Below, one piece after another: positions 23,156-32,714 of a stretch of 64,000 nt of DNA. The translations under genes were made by a program, and so were the position numbers. Under the pieces are notes generated by a model. That model was not told where the DNA came from. It searched no databases and saw nothing but the letters and a program-made list of their open reading frames with translations. Each line of letters opens with the position of its first letter. The first letter of the stretch is position 1. The DNA is taken from the NCBI GenBank assembly GCA_016219015.1, contig JACRCL010000016.1, forward strand, positions 62,001-126,000, written 5' to 3'. This DNA is from Deltaproteobacteria bacterium (GTDB taxonomy: Bacteria > Desulfobacterota > GWC2-55-46).

Positions 23156-24571
23156 CTATCCCTCCGCCACCTTGACGCAATTTTTGCCGCTCCACTTCGC
23201 CTTGTACAGTGCGTCGTCGGCGTGGTTGACGAGGTCGCCCGAGTTCATAGCGCCTTTCTGGGGATAGGAGGCGACCCCGAAGCTCATCGTTATCCTGTTA
23301 TTGACGAGCCCGGCGTAAGCGTGGCTCTCTATAAGCTCCCTTATCCTTTCGGCCTCATCGACCGCGCCCTTGAGGAGCGTGTGCGGAAGGACCACGGCGA
23401 ACTCCTCCCCGCCGTAGCGCGCCACTATGTCGGTCTTCCTGACGCCCCTTCTTATCATGGCGGCGATCTCTTTAAGGACTATGTCCCCGATCCTGTGGCC
23501 GTATGTGTCGTTTATGTTTTTGAAGTTGTCTATGTCCATCATTATGAGGGAGAGAGGCGTTTCATACCTTACGGCCCTCTCGAACTCCTCATCGAGCCTC
23601 GAGTAGAAGAAGTTATGGTTGTAAAGGGATGTGAGCTGGTCCTTTACGGCTATCTCTTTGAGGTAGTCCTTCTCCCTGCTGACCTTCTCGAAAAGCCGCG
23701 CGTTCTTCAACGCGTGGAAAGAGGAGTTCGCGACTATCCTGCAGAAATCGACCTCTTTCTGGCTGAAACCCTGCTCCCTCCTCTTTGTCCTTAAGAAAAG
23801 CGTCCCGAGCACCTCGTCGTTGAAGACTATAGGCACTATCAAAAGGCTCATGTCCCCGAGCCCCCGGACCTTGTCCTTTACAACGGACATTATAGGGTTG
23901 TTCATTATATCCTCGACGGCCAGCGGGCTCTTGGTATTTATGACCTGCCTTATCTCGGGGTAGTTAGAGAGGTCCAGCTTGAGCTCCTTTACAGAGGGGT
24001 CCTCGTGAGAGGCAAGGACATACCCCTCGTCGTCCTTCACTATGAGGACGATGGAGCAGCGAACGGCATCGGTGACGCCCGCGACCTTGGTTACTATGGT
24101 ATTTAGCACCTCGGAGGGGTCGAGCGTGGCCGACATGGCGCTCGTTATGGCCAGTATCGACTCGAGGTTACGCTTATCCTCCCCTATCTGCCTGTAGAAG
24201 TCGCTTATCCTGAGCTGGGCCTTGACCCTCGCTATGAGCTCGGCCTCGTTTATGGGCTTTACTATGAAATCGTCCGCGCCGTCGGACAGGGTGCTTACTA
24301 TGGTGTCCTTGTCGCCCTGCATCGAGACGATTATTATAGAAGGCCTGGAAGGGAGCTTCATCTCCCTTATCTCCCTGCAGACCTTCCTGCCGTCCATGCC
24401 GGGCATGATGAGGTCGAGGAGAATGACCGACGGGTTCCAGTCCGATATAATCCTTAGCCCCTCGCCCCCGTCCTGCGCGAACTTCGTCTCATACCCGTTC
24501 GAGGTGAGTATGTCCTCGAGTATGGCCTTGTTCGTCAGGTTGTCGTCGATTATAAGGACTTTATTCTTCAT
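23156..24571 (-). CDS. Response-regulator diguanylate cyclase (REC-GAF-GGDEF)
   Basis: 471 residues from the ATG at 24571, which has AAGGA eight bases upstream; an ATG ten codons earlier lacks any ribosome-binding site. Receiver domain 1-120 with acidic pocket D9/D10, phospho-acceptor D53 and K105. GAF domain about 140-295. GGDEF domain about 305-471 with active-site GGEEF at 387-391. An RxxD inhibitory site, R378-D381, sits exactly five residues before GGEEF, predicting product inhibition. It makes cyclic di-GMP upon phosphorylation. No cognate kinase is adjacent. Confidence 0.95.
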   Translation of the reverse strand: MKNKVLIIDDNLTNKAILEDILTSNGYETKFAQDGGEGLRIISDWNPSVILLDLIMPGMDGRKVCREIREMKLPSRPSIIIVSMQGDKDTIVSTLSDGADDFIVKPINEAELIARVKAQLRISDFYRQIGEDKRNLESILAITSAMSATLDPSEVLNTIVTKVAGVTDAVRCSIVLIVKDDEGYVLASHEDPSVKELKLDLSNYPEIRQVINTKSPLAVEDIMNNPIMSVVKDKVRGLGDMSLLIVPIVFNDEVLGTLFLRTKRREQGFSQKEVDFCRIVANSSFHALKNARLFEKVSREKDYLKEIAVKDQLTSLYNHNFFYSRLDEEFERAVRYETPLSLIMMDIDNFKNINDTYGHRIGDIVLKEIAAMIRRGVRKTDIVARYGGEEFAVVLPHTLLKGAVDEAERIRELIESHAYAGLVNNRITMSFGVASYPQKGAMNSGDLVNHADDALYKAKWSGKNCVKVAEG

Positions 24572-24630
24572 GACATTGGTCCTTATCTCAAGCGTGCTCA
24601 TTGGTGGCCAACTTTCGTAGTGTTTTTTAC

Positions 24631-24690
24631 CAGGCTGCTGAAAAAGTCCATCTGCTGCGTTATCTTCGTCAATTGAGGCCCCGCATAGCG
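24631..24690 (+). repeat. Repeat family C, partial copy
   Basis: CAGGCTGCTGAAAAAGTCC and ATCTGCTGCGTT match the left part of the 63281-63396 copy; the right end is missing or diverged. It lies upstream of the GGDEF gene and before tRNA-Thr. Confidence 0.7.
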
Positions 24691-24770
24691 AAACAGCTTG
24701 ACAAAAACAGAGCCTTTATCATATTTTAAACAGTGGGGCTTTTCCCGAAAAGCCCCGATGCCTTTTATGC

Positions 24771-24845
<75 letters not shown>

Positions 24846-25050
24846 TTTAAGCCCCGCTTCTCCCATTCACATCCCTGTGACACCTGTCCTTAAATCAATT
24901 CTTAATGACAAACAGCTTCTAAATATAATTTATGGGTTTAAAAGTCAAGTCAATAAGTCACTTTTTTTTAAATCCCGATTAGAACGTATTGTTTTTAAGG
25001 AGTTTTTTCGCCCCCCTGTTTCCAGGGGGGCGAAAGGAATTAACGTGAGA

Positions 25051-25827
25051 TTATTGCGGGTTGTCGATGAGGCCGAGCAGCGCGTCAGCGGGCAGGTACC
25101 CTGGCACAAGCCTTGAGTCGGGCAGGATTATGGCGGGGGTGCCCCTTACGCCAAGCTCCTCGGCGAGCTTTATGTTCTCGTCGATCTCCTTCGTCTCGCA
25201 TTCGGCCTTGGGGAGCTTCTTGCCTGAAAAGGCGTCGTCGAGGAGCTTCTCGGACTTCGCGCAGACGATCGATTTGCTCTTCTCGTAAGCCCCCGGGTGT
25301 ATGGGAAGCGGGTACATCTTTATGTAGAAGACTATGTCCTTCCTCTTATCGGTTATCTTTTTTATCTCCTCGTGGAGCTTGGCGCAGTAGGGGCAGTCGG
25401 GGTCGTCGAAGACTATGACCTTTTTCTGGGCTGAGGCGCTCCCGATGACGACCGCGTTCTCAAGAGGGACCTTCTTCAAGTCGACCTTCTTTAAAGGCGC
25501 GCTCTCGCCGAGCTGTTCGAGCGCGGTGAACTTGCCCTCGACGAGGAACTTCTTGGCGAAGTCCATATACACCACGAAGACCTTGTCGCCCTGCGTGACC
25601 TCTACCTCCCAGAGGCCCTTGACCGGGCTCATCCTTATATCCCTGATGCTCGCCTTGAACTTATCGGCCTTCAGCAGCTTCGACGCGTCCTCTTTCGTGA
25701 GGCTGTGGCAGTCGGTGCACTTGCCCATGCAGCCCGGCCCCTGGAAGGCCGAGGCCGTGTCGGCCGCGAAGGCCGAAAAGGCGCATGCGAGCGTAAATGC
25801 CATTACCAGCGATATCCTTTTTATCAT
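25051..25827 (-). CDS. DsbC-like periplasmic disulfide isomerase with N-terminal haem-type motif
   Basis: 258 residues with a signal peptide (about 1-21). A thioredoxin-fold DsbC domain carries the active site CPYC at C145-C148 and the cis-proline loop GVRGTPAIIL near 230. The usual DsbC dimerisation region is replaced by about 100 residues beginning C33-M-G-K-C37-T-D-C40-H41. CTDCH is a covalent haem c attachment motif (CXXCH), so the protein may be a one-haem DsbC, or the cysteines may be redox-active. Similar DsbC forms are remembered from deltaproteobacteria. AGGAGA precedes the ATG. A CGCCCCCC/GGGGGGCG hairpin near 25010-25033 follows the gene. Confidence 0.85.
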   Translation of the reverse strand: MIKRISLVMAFTLACAFSAFAADTASAFQGPGCMGKCTDCHSLTKEDASKLLKADKFKASIRDIRMSPVKGLWEVEVTQGDKVFVVYMDFAKKFLVEGKFTALEQLGESAPLKKVDLKKVPLENAVVIGSASAQKKVIVFDDPDCPYCAKLHEEIKKITDKRKDIVFYIKMYPLPIHPGAYEKSKSIVCAKSEKLLDDAFSGKKLPKAECETKEIDENIKLAEELGVRGTPAIILPDSRLVPGYLPADALLGLIDNPQ

Positions 25828-26017
25828 CTCTTCTCCTGTCTCTTTAATCTGCCCTGAAAGGGGGCTTTTAAAGTCAAAGATCTATCAGATTGCTGAAAAA
25901 CTCAAAATCACATGAAAATTCTCCGCCATGAATGGCAAAGAATTTGATGGCAAGGAAAATCATTTTTATTTGCCAGCCTTGACCCGCTAAAGCGGGATTG
26001 CGGCTGGCATACCCATA

Positions 26018-26070
26018 CAGGCTGCCAAAAAGCGCACGACGCCGCAGATTGGGCTTTTTGAGCACCCTGC
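26018..26070 (+). repeat. Repeat family C, short degenerate copy
   Basis: CAGGCTGCCAAAAAGC and GCTTTTTGAGCACCCTGC keep the terminal inverted repeats of family C with a shortened centre. It abuts the dapB stop codon. The preceding 25881-26017 stretch holds no gene. Confidence 0.65.
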
Positions 26071-26873
26071 TATTTTATGCCGAGCACGTCCTGCATGTCG
26101 TAGAGCCCGTTCGGCCTGTCCACGACCCAGACGGCCGCCTTGACAGCGCCCATCGCGAAGGTGTCCCTCGAAGACGCCCTGTGCGTAAGCTCGATCCGCT
26201 CCCCAATGCCGCCGAAAAGTACCGTATGGTCGCCGACTATGTCGCCCGCCCGGATACTCTGCATCCCTATCTCCTCGGGCCTTCTCTCCCCTACTATGCC
26301 TTTCCTCTCGTAGACGGCGACCTTCTCCAGGTCCCTTTTAAGGGTCGTTGCTATGACCTCGGCTATCCTTATAGCGGTGCCCGAGGGGGAGTCCTTCTTG
26401 TGCCTGTGGTGGGCCTCGATTATCTCAATGTCATAATCTAATCCGAGGACCATGGAAGCCTGCGCGACGAGCTTTAAAAGGAGGTTTACCCCTATGCTCA
26501 TGTTAGGGGCCATGACCACGCGGGCCTTCGCGGTAAGCTCTTTTATAAGCTCCCTCTGATGCATGGAAAAGCCCGTGGTGCCGATAACCACGGCCTTCCC
26601 CAGCTCGACCGCGTCCTCCAGGACCTTCATCGACGCGTCCGGCGTGGAGAAATCTATTATTACGTCGGCCTTTTTGAAGGCCTTTGCCCGGTCGGAGGTG
26701 ATTTTCACCCCTATTTTGCCCCTGCCGGCGGCCTCTCCCGCGTCCTTGCCGAGCGACGGGGAGTCCTCCCTCTCAAGGGCGCCGGAGAGCTGTATCCCCG
26801 CATTGCCCGCAAGCGCGTTTATTATGGCCGTGCCCATCCTGCCTGCCGCGCCCGTTACCGCCGCGTTTATCAT
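26070..26873 (-). CDS. dapB: 4-hydroxy-tetrahydrodipicolinate reductase
   Basis: 267 residues. It reduces the DapA product with NAD(P)H in lysine/DAP synthesis. The dinucleotide loop is VTGAAGRMGTAI at 5-16. The catalytic histidine lies in EIIEAHHRHKKDSPSGTA near 148-165, where the lysine and SGT block bind substrate. It is last in the minus-strand order argH-lptM-lysA-dapF-dapA-dapB and starts 2 bp after dapA stops. Confidence 0.96.
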   Translation of the reverse strand: MINAAVTGAAGRMGTAIINALAGNAGIQLSGALEREDSPSLGKDAGEAAGRGKIGVKITSDRAKAFKKADVIIDFSTPDASMKVLEDAVELGKAVVIGTTGFSMHQRELIKELTAKARVVMAPNMSIGVNLLLKLVAQASMVLGLDYDIEIIEAHHRHKKDSPSGTAIRIAEVIATTLKRDLEKVAVYERKGIVGERRPEEIGMQSIRAGDIVGDHTVLFGGIGERIELTHRASSRDTFAMGAVKAAVWVVDRPNGLYDMQDVLGIK

Positions 26874-26875
26874 CT

Positions 26876-27757
26876 TTAGCTCCTTACGCCGAGTCCGTAC
26901 GCCTTAAGCACCGTTATAAGCTTCGCCCTGTTAGCTTCCGACATCCTTGTAAGGGGGAGCCTGAACTCCTCGCCCACCATGCCCATGACCGCGAGCGCGG
27001 TCTTAACCGGTATGGGGTTCGTCTCCATGAACATCGCGCGGTGGAGCGCCTGCAGCCTGAAGTGGAGCCTCCTGGCCTCTTTCATGTCGCCCGCGAAATA
27101 GCTCCTGACCATGCCGGACATCTCGCCGGGCATTATGTTCGAGGTAACGGATATGACCCCGTGCCCGCCGATGGACAATAGCGGCAGGGTCGTGAAGTCG
27201 TCCCCTGAAAGGACGATGAACCCGTCCCTGGAGAGCTCTATAACCTCGCTTACCTGCTTGAGGTCCCCGGTCGCCTCCTTTATCCCGATAATGTTTTTTA
27301 TCTCTGACAGTCTCGCGACCGTCTCCGGGAGCATGTTCACGCTGGTGCGCCCCGGGACGTTGTAGAGGATGATGGGGATATCGACGGCCTCGGCGACCTT
27401 CCTGTAGTGCTCGTAAAGGCCGGACTGTGTCGGCTTGTTGTAATACGGGGTTATAAGGAGCGCGGCGTCCGCCCCGGCCTTCTTCGCGTGTTTCGTAAGC
27501 GCTATGGTCTCGGCGGTCGAGTTGGAGCCGGTACCGGCTATCACCGGGACCCTCTTTGCCGAGGCCTCTATGGTAAGCTCTATTACCCTGTTATGCTCCT
27601 CGTATGAGAGGGTGGCGGACTCCCCGGTGGTGCCGCAGGGGACTACCCCGCTGGTGCCCCCGGCTATCTGGAACTCGATCAGCCTTTTTAGCCCCTCTTC
27701 ATCTATATTACCGTCCCTGAAGGGCGTGACAAGGGCGGTAATGGAACCTGTGAACAT
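26876..27757 (-). CDS. dapA: 4-hydroxy-tetrahydrodipicolinate synthase
   Basis: 293 residues, TIM barrel. It condenses pyruvate with aspartate semialdehyde. GTTGESATLS near 42-51 carries the proton-relay threonines, YNVPGRTSVN near 132 has the catalytic tyrosine, and the Schiff-base lysine is in GIKEATGDL near 161. AAGGAGG precedes the ATG. It is coupled to dapB downstream. Confidence 0.97.
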   Translation of the reverse strand: MFTGSITALVTPFRDGNIDEEGLKRLIEFQIAGGTSGVVPCGTTGESATLSYEEHNRVIELTIEASAKRVPVIAGTGSNSTAETIALTKHAKKAGADAALLITPYYNKPTQSGLYEHYRKVAEAVDIPIILYNVPGRTSVNMLPETVARLSEIKNIIGIKEATGDLKQVSEVIELSRDGFIVLSGDDFTTLPLLSIGGHGVISVTSNIMPGEMSGMVRSYFAGDMKEARRLHFRLQALHRAMFMETNPIPVKTALAVMGMVGEEFRLPLTRMSEANRAKLITVLKAYGLGVRS

Positions 27758-27789
27758 CTCTTTGCCTCCTTATAATGCGGCCCCTGGCC

Positions 27790-28608
27790 TCAGACCTCGA
27801 AAGACCCCGTAAAGACCTCTGCAGCGGGGCCGGTCATGTAGGCGTGGCCGTCTTTCGCAAGCTCTATGCCAAGTATACCGCCTTTGAGGAGCACTGACAC
27901 TTTATTGCCCGTCAACCCCTTCAGGTTCGACGCCACGGCGGCGGCGGTTGCGCCCGTGCCGCAGGCAAGCGTTTCGCCCGCGCCGCGCTCCCACACGCGC
28001 ATCTTTATGCGCCTGCTGTTCAGCACCTCTATGAACTCCACGTTAGTCTTTTTGGGGAAGAACTTGTTCACCTCTATCAGGGGCCCGTACTTCCCCACGG
28101 GGAAAGAATCGACGTCGTCGACGAGTATGACGCAGTGGGGGTTGCCCATCGATACGCAGGTTATATCGAAGGCCGTGTCGTTTATGGCAAGGGGCAGGTC
28201 GATTATCCTGCCTTCGCGCACCGTGGGGATGAGCTTGCCCTCGAGCTCAGGCACTCCCATGTCCACGCGGACGAGAGCGCCGTCTTTAGCGGGGCGTATT
28301 ACGCCTGCAAGCGTCTCTATGTCGAGCGCCTTTTTCCTCGAAAGCCCTCTTTTCCATATGTAGCTCGCAAGGCACCTGATGCCGTTGCCGCACATCTCGA
28401 CCTGTCCGCCGTCGTTATTGTATATGTCCATCCTGAAATCCGCCCTCTTCGAGGACTTGAGGATAAGGGCCTGGTCAAAGCCTATGCCGAACCTCCTGTC
28501 AGATAGCCGCCTTAGCAGTTTGGGGAGGTTCCTTATATCCTTGCCGCGGGAGTCGAGGACGATAAAGTCGTTGCCCAGCCCGTGCATCTTGGTGAAGTCG
28601 ATCTTCAT
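27790..28608 (-). CDS. dapF: Diaminopimelate epimerase
   Basis: 272 residues. It interconverts LL- and meso-diaminopimelate without a cofactor. The two catalytic cysteines lie in the family motifs MCGNGIRC (near 73) and LACGTGATAAA (near 215). It starts 10 bp after lysA and ends 33 bp before dapA in one operon. Confidence 0.96.
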   Translation of the reverse strand: MKIDFTKMHGLGNDFIVLDSRGKDIRNLPKLLRRLSDRRFGIGFDQALILKSSKRADFRMDIYNNDGGQVEMCGNGIRCLASYIWKRGLSRKKALDIETLAGVIRPAKDGALVRVDMGVPELEGKLIPTVREGRIIDLPLAINDTAFDITCVSMGNPHCVILVDDVDSFPVGKYGPLIEVNKFFPKKTNVEFIEVLNSRRIKMRVWERGAGETLACGTGATAAAVASNLKGLTGNKVSVLLKGGILGIELAKDGHAYMTGPAAEVFTGSFEV

Positions 28609-28617
28609 GGTGTATGG

Positions 28618-29889
28618 CTACTTCCTCCTCCGCCTGCCCTCTGGTACCAGCCTCTCGCCCCTTATAAGGTCCGCAAGGCTCTCGCGCTCCCTTACTACGT
28701 GAAACTCCCTGCCGTCGACCATCACCTCGGCCGCCCTCGGCCTCGCGTTATAGTTGCTCGACATCGAAAAGCCGTAGGCCCCGGCGGACATGACGGCGAG
28801 GCAGTCCCCGGACTTTACGGACGGGAGTATCCTGTCCTTCGCGAGGAAGTCCCCGCTTTCGCATATCGGGCCGACCACGTCGGCGGTTATCTCTTCACCG
28901 TGGCTCTCCTTCACGGCCTTTATGGCGTGGTATGAGCCGTACAGGCTGGGTCTCGCGAGGTCGTTCATCGCCGCGTCCACGATGATAAAGTTCTTCTCCG
29001 AGCCCTTTTTCGTGTACAGGACCTTTGTGGCGAGGATTCCGGCGTTGCCGACCATCGACCTGCCTGGCTCGAATATGAGAGTAACGCCGAGCCCCCTTGT
29101 CCCGTCGATGACGGCCTCTCCGTACTTGCTCGGGTGCGGCGGGGCCTCTGTGTCGTAGGTTATCCCGAGCCCGCCGCCCATGTCGAGGTACTGTATGTCT
29201 ATGCCCTCGCTTCTGAGAGTCTTTAAAAGCTCCCTTGTCTTTGCCAGCGCGTCGATGAAAGGCTCTATCTTCGTTATCTGCGAGCCTATGTGGCAGTCGA
29301 CCCCGATGGGGGTCAAGTTCCTCAAGTTGTTCTTCGCGTTAATGTATTCCTTCAGGGCCTGGGCGGTCTCTATGCCGAATTTGTTCTTCTTGAGCCCCGT
29401 CGATATATACGGGTGAGTCTTCGGGTCAACGTCGGGGTTGACCCTTATGGCTATTGCGGCCTTTTTCCTGAGCCTGCGGGCTATCCTGTTTATCGCGGCA
29501 AGCTCCTCGGGGGACTCCACGTTGAACATGAGTATGCCTTTTTTTAAGGCGAACTCTATCTCGTCGTCCCTCTTGCCCACGCCGGAGAAGACTATCTTTT
29601 TAGGCTCGGCGCCCGCCTTCAGAGCCCTGAAGAGCTCGCCGCCGGAGACGATGTCGAAGCCGCTGCCTTCATTGGCGAAGGTCTTCAAGACCGCGATATT
29701 GGAGTTCGCCTTTATCGAGTAGCATATAAGGTGCGGCACCTTCGCGAACGCCGCGCCGTAAGCCTCATAGTGCCTCTTCAAGGTCTTCGAGCTGTAGATG
29801 TAGACGGGGGTGCCGCACTCTTTTATTATCTTTTGCACAGGCACGCCCTCGGCGTAGAAGTTGCTCCCCCTGTACCCGAAAAAATGCAT
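28618..29889 (-). CDS. lysA: Diaminopimelate decarboxylase
   Basis: 423 residues, PLP-dependent, last step of lysine synthesis. The PLP lysine is in CYSIKANSN near 60. GGGLGITYD near 232 and FEPGRSMVGNAG near 275 bind the phosphate; C-terminal CESGD near 343 supplies the cross-subunit active-site residues. It is followed closely by dapF. Repeat copy A3 lies between it and the small lipoprotein gene upstream, so it may have its own promoter. Confidence 0.96.
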   Translation of the reverse strand: MHFFGYRGSNFYAEGVPVQKIIKECGTPVYIYSSKTLKRHYEAYGAAFAKVPHLICYSIKANSNIAVLKTFANEGSGFDIVSGGELFRALKAGAEPKKIVFSGVGKRDDEIEFALKKGILMFNVESPEELAAINRIARRLRKKAAIAIRVNPDVDPKTHPYISTGLKKNKFGIETAQALKEYINAKNNLRNLTPIGVDCHIGSQITKIEPFIDALAKTRELLKTLRSEGIDIQYLDMGGGLGITYDTEAPPHPSKYGEAVIDGTRGLGVTLIFEPGRSMVGNAGILATKVLYTKKGSEKNFIIVDAAMNDLARPSLYGSYHAIKAVKESHGEEITADVVGPICESGDFLAKDRILPSVKSGDCLAVMSAGAYGFSMSSNYNARPRAAEVMVDGREFHVVRERESLADLIRGERLVPEGRRRRK

Positions 29890-30013
29890 CTCCTTAAGAC
29901 CCTCCCAAGCAGCTTACGCTGAATAATCCATATATTTTACAATAAGAGCCGTTTACTTTGAAACAAAATAGATGAGGAAAATAGTATGCCCTCTTCGCCG
30001 CGTTTTTACTGAA

Positions 30014-30180
30014 GGCCTTTTTGCGCATTGCCATGCGCTTTCGGGCATAGGGCTCGGCTCCCTACAGCCTCCTGCCGCGGGCGAGCCCACCGAACCTTCC
30101 TCGAAATACGCCTTCCGCCCCGCTCGCCCGCCCCTCCCCCATCCCTACGGTCGCTACGCCCTATGCCCAGGGGTTTTTTT
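30014..30180 (+). repeat. Dispersed repeat family A, copy 3 (about 167 bp)
   Basis: Same orientation and nearly the same sequence as 2254-2418, ending CTATGCCCAGGGGTTTTTTT. Just downstream, CCCCCTTTTCTAAAGGGGG (about 30200-30220) is another small palindrome. The 29890-30243 gap holds no gene. Confidence 0.88.
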
Positions 30181-30243
30181 AAAAGATTAAATCTATACTC
30201 CCCCTTTTCTAAAGGGGGCTGGGGGGATTATCTTGCCGGGGGT

Positions 30244-30369
30244 TCATCTACTCGCACTCCGTGTAAACCCCTTTGCCTCGTCCGGCGGCATGGGCGGGCC
30301 TTTCTTGCCGCAGCCCGTTGCTATAAAGACGAGGGCGCAGAGGAGAAAGAATACGATATTTCTACGCAT
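30244..30369 (-). CDS. lptM: Small lipoprotein, LptM (YifL)-like
   Basis: 41 residues. A short hydrophobic signal ([20 protein letters not shown]) leads to a lipobox IATGC with lipidation at C20, then CGKKGPPMPP. The C-G-x-K-G-P-x block after the lipid cysteine is the hallmark of LptM, which helps mature the LPS translocon LptDE at the outer membrane. The location between argH and lysA resembles the lptM-lysA-dapF order of many proteobacteria. The ATG shares one base with the argH stop (TGATG), so it is translationally coupled. The tail is shorter than in enterobacteria. Confidence 0.82.
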   Translation of the reverse strand: MRRNIVFFLLCALVFIATGCGKKGPPMPPDEAKGFTRSASR

Positions 30370-31757
30370 CAGCAGCAGCCTTTCTTCACCTCGGCCTTTA
30401 CCTCCTTGAGCCGCTTCTTTACCGTGGAGGCCGCGGTGCCGCCGTATATCCTCCTCGTATTGAGGGAGTTTTTTATGGCGACGGCCTTCTTTATATCCGG
30501 GCCGAAGAGCCTTGAGAACCTTTGCCAGTCGGCAATGTCAAGGTCTTCGAGAGTGATCTTCTTTTTTATGCAGAAGGCGACCGCCTCCCCGGCTATCCTG
30601 TGCGCCTCCCTGAAAGGCACGCCCTTTCTTGTGAGGTAATCGGCTGCGTCAGTGGCGTTAAGGAAGCCCGCGCCAGTTGCCCTGAGCATGGCGTCCTTTT
30701 TAACCTTCATGGTCCTGAGCATCGGCGGGAAGACCTTTAGTATTATCTTAAGGGTGTCAATTGTATCGAAAAGAGGCTCTTTATCCTCCTGCATGTCCTT
30801 GTTGTACGCCAGCGGCAGGGCCTTCATTGCCGTAAGGAGCGTAAGGAGGTTGCCGTAGACCCTGCCTGTCTTGCCCCTCGTAAGCTCCGCCACGTCCGGG
30901 TTTTTCTTCTGCGGCATGATGGACGACCCTGTCGAGAAGGCGTCGGACAGCTCTATGAACCCGAACTCCTGCGAAGACCAGAGTATAAGCTCCTCCGAAA
31001 GCCTGGACAGGTGCATCATGAGTATCGAGGAGGCGGCGAGGAACTCTATTATGAAGTCCCTGTCGCTTACGGAGTCGAGGCTGTTCTCGGTGACTCTCGC
31101 AAAGCCCAGGAGCCTTGCCGTCAGTTTCCTGTTGAGGTTATAGGGGCTGCCTGCCAGCGCCCCGGCCCCGAGCGGCATCTCATCCGTCCTGTCAAGGCAG
31201 TCGAAGAGCCTGCCGGTATCCCTTTTGAGCATCTCGTAGTAGGCAAGGAGGTGGTGGGCGAGGAGCACGGGCTGGGCCCTCTGCAGGTGCGTATATCCCG
31301 GCATTATGGTATCGATGTTCTCCCCGGCCACATCGACGACCGCCCTCTTAAGCTCATGGACGAGCCATATTAGCTCGTAGATATTGTCCTTCAGATAGAG
31401 CCTTATGTCGAGCGCGACCTGGTCGTTCCTCGACCTCCCGGTATGGAGCTTGCCTCCGAGCGGGCCGATCTTCTCGGTCAAACGCTGCTCCACGGCCATG
31501 TGTATGTCTTCCATTTCGATGGAGGGCCTGAACCTGCCCTCCTCGATCTCTTTTTCAATCGCTTTAAGCCCGGCTATTATCTTCCCGGCCTCTGCCTTCT
31601 TTAATATCCCGGCGTCGGCGAGCACGGTTGCGTGCGCGATCGAGCCGAGTATGTCGAACCTGAAGAGCCTCTTATCGAACGGGATGGAGGCGTTAAACTC
31701 CTCAACGAGCCTGTTTGTGCCTTTAGAGAACCTGCCGGACCAAGCCTTTTTTTTCAT
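30369..31757 (-). CDS. argH: Argininosuccinate lyase
   Basis: 462 residues, fumarase/aspartase superfamily. It cleaves argininosuccinate to arginine and fumarate. The protein starts [10 protein letters not shown] near 5; HTGRSRNDQ near 102, [14 protein letters not shown] near 150 and the signature [12 protein letters not shown] near 272 are intact. It ends in two cysteines just before the overlapping lipoprotein start. It overlaps the upstream gene by 4 bp. Confidence 0.97.
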   Translation of the reverse strand: MKKKAWSGRFSKGTNRLVEEFNASIPFDKRLFRFDILGSIAHATVLADAGILKKAEAGKIIAGLKAIEKEIEEGRFRPSIEMEDIHMAVEQRLTEKIGPLGGKLHTGRSRNDQVALDIRLYLKDNIYELIWLVHELKRAVVDVAGENIDTIMPGYTHLQRAQPVLLAHHLLAYYEMLKRDTGRLFDCLDRTDEMPLGAGALAGSPYNLNRKLTARLLGFARVTENSLDSVSDRDFIIEFLAASSILMMHLSRLSEELILWSSQEFGFIELSDAFSTGSSIMPQKKNPDVAELTRGKTGRVYGNLLTLLTAMKALPLAYNKDMQEDKEPLFDTIDTLKIILKVFPPMLRTMKVKKDAMLRATGAGFLNATDAADYLTRKGVPFREAHRIAGEAVAFCIKKKITLEDLDIADWQRFSRLFGPDIKKAVAIKNSLNTRRIYGGTAASTVKKRLKEVKAEVKKGCC

Positions 31758-32686
31758 AGCCCTTCCATTATGGCCGCGTAAAGGAGCGGCACCATTATCT
31801 CGTGGTGGCCCGTGAGCCTGTAGCCCGCGCCCTTGCCGAGCGTCGGCCTCCTTACGACGTTCGTAAGCGGCCTGTAGTGCTGTAGGAAGTCCATGTTCAC
31901 GGTCGTGAACTCCTCGACCCTGTGGCCGAGGTTCCGGGCGAGCGTCAATGCCTTCAGGAAGACCTCGGGCATTATCACGGCCGAGCCGATATTAATGTAT
32001 ACCCCGCCTTCGAGCGAGGCAACGACCGACGCGAAGAGCTTGAAGTCGTACAGGGACGCCGCCCCCGTTGCCGCGCCGTCCATGGACGGGTGTATGTGGA
32101 GGATGTCCGTGCCGAGCGCCACATGGACCGTAACCGGTATGTCGAATCTAAAGCCGGCGGCGAGTATGCTCTTGTCCCTGTTGGGGAAATTGGATTTGCC
32201 TATCATCTCGCCTACGGCCCTGCCAAGGCCGGTCTTCGCGCCCCTTTTTATCGCCCTGTTCAGCAGCCGTCCGGTCTCTTCGGCCATGCCGAAGGCGCCC
32301 GCCCCGAGCTCCTTATCGACGTCCTCGGACGTGACGCCCGCGAAGGCGACCTCGAAGTCGTGGACGACCCCGGCGCCGTTCATGGCGACCGAGCTTACCA
32401 CGCCCCTTTCCATCAGGTCGATTATGAGGGGGCTAAGGCCCACCTTGATTACGTGCGCGCCGATGCCGAGCGCGACGGTTTTTTTATTCTTATGGGCCGT
32501 GAGGACGGCCGAGACTACGGACTTGAGGTCCTTTGCCGCGAGTATGTTGGGGAGGCTTTCAAGGAAATCATTGAAGCTCAGGCCCGCGGGTGGGAGTGAG
32601 GCGAAGTCTTCCACCTTGACCTTGCTTTTTCTATCCTTTATCGAATAGGTCCTGAGGCCTTTTGAGGAGAGGGGTTTGAACTTCAT
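31754..32686 (-). CDS. Conserved protein of unknown function (possible deoxyhypusine-synthase-like fold)
   Basis: 310 residues, soluble. I cannot assign it firmly. The segment from about residue 70 ([18 protein letters not shown], then [14 protein letters not shown] near 102) has the layout of a nucleotide-binding fold and loosely recalls deoxyhypusine synthase, in which a Gly-rich strand is followed by a Gly-Gly-x-E-E/D-F block. The catalytic lysine block of that enzyme is not recognisable. [14 protein letters not shown] near 198 and [14 protein letters not shown] near 235 look like active-site loops. It overlaps argH by 4 bp (ATGA), so it is made together with arginine and lysine enzymes, hinting at amino-acid or polyamine metabolism. 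Confidence 0.6.
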   Translation of the reverse strand: MKFKPLSSKGLRTYSIKDRKSKVKVEDFASLPPAGLSFNDFLESLPNILAAKDLKSVVSAVLTAHKNKKTVALGIGAHVIKVGLSPLIIDLMERGVVSSVAMNGAGVVHDFEVAFAGVTSEDVDKELGAGAFGMAEETGRLLNRAIKRGAKTGLGRAVGEMIGKSNFPNRDKSILAAGFRFDIPVTVHVALGTDILHIHPSMDGAATGAASLYDFKLFASVVASLEGGVYINIGSAVIMPEVFLKALTLARNLGHRVEEFTTVNMDFLQHYRPLTNVVRRPTLGKGAGYRLTGHHEIMVPLLYAAIMEGL

Positions 32687-32714
32687 CTTTTACCGGGCAT
32701 CAAGGATAGAATCA

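Noticed and set aside
25005-25035. Terminator after the DsbC-like gene
   Set aside because: The CGCCCCCC/GGGGGGCG stem is strong, but on the minus strand it is followed by GAAAAAAC, not by a T-run, so termination there is not supported.
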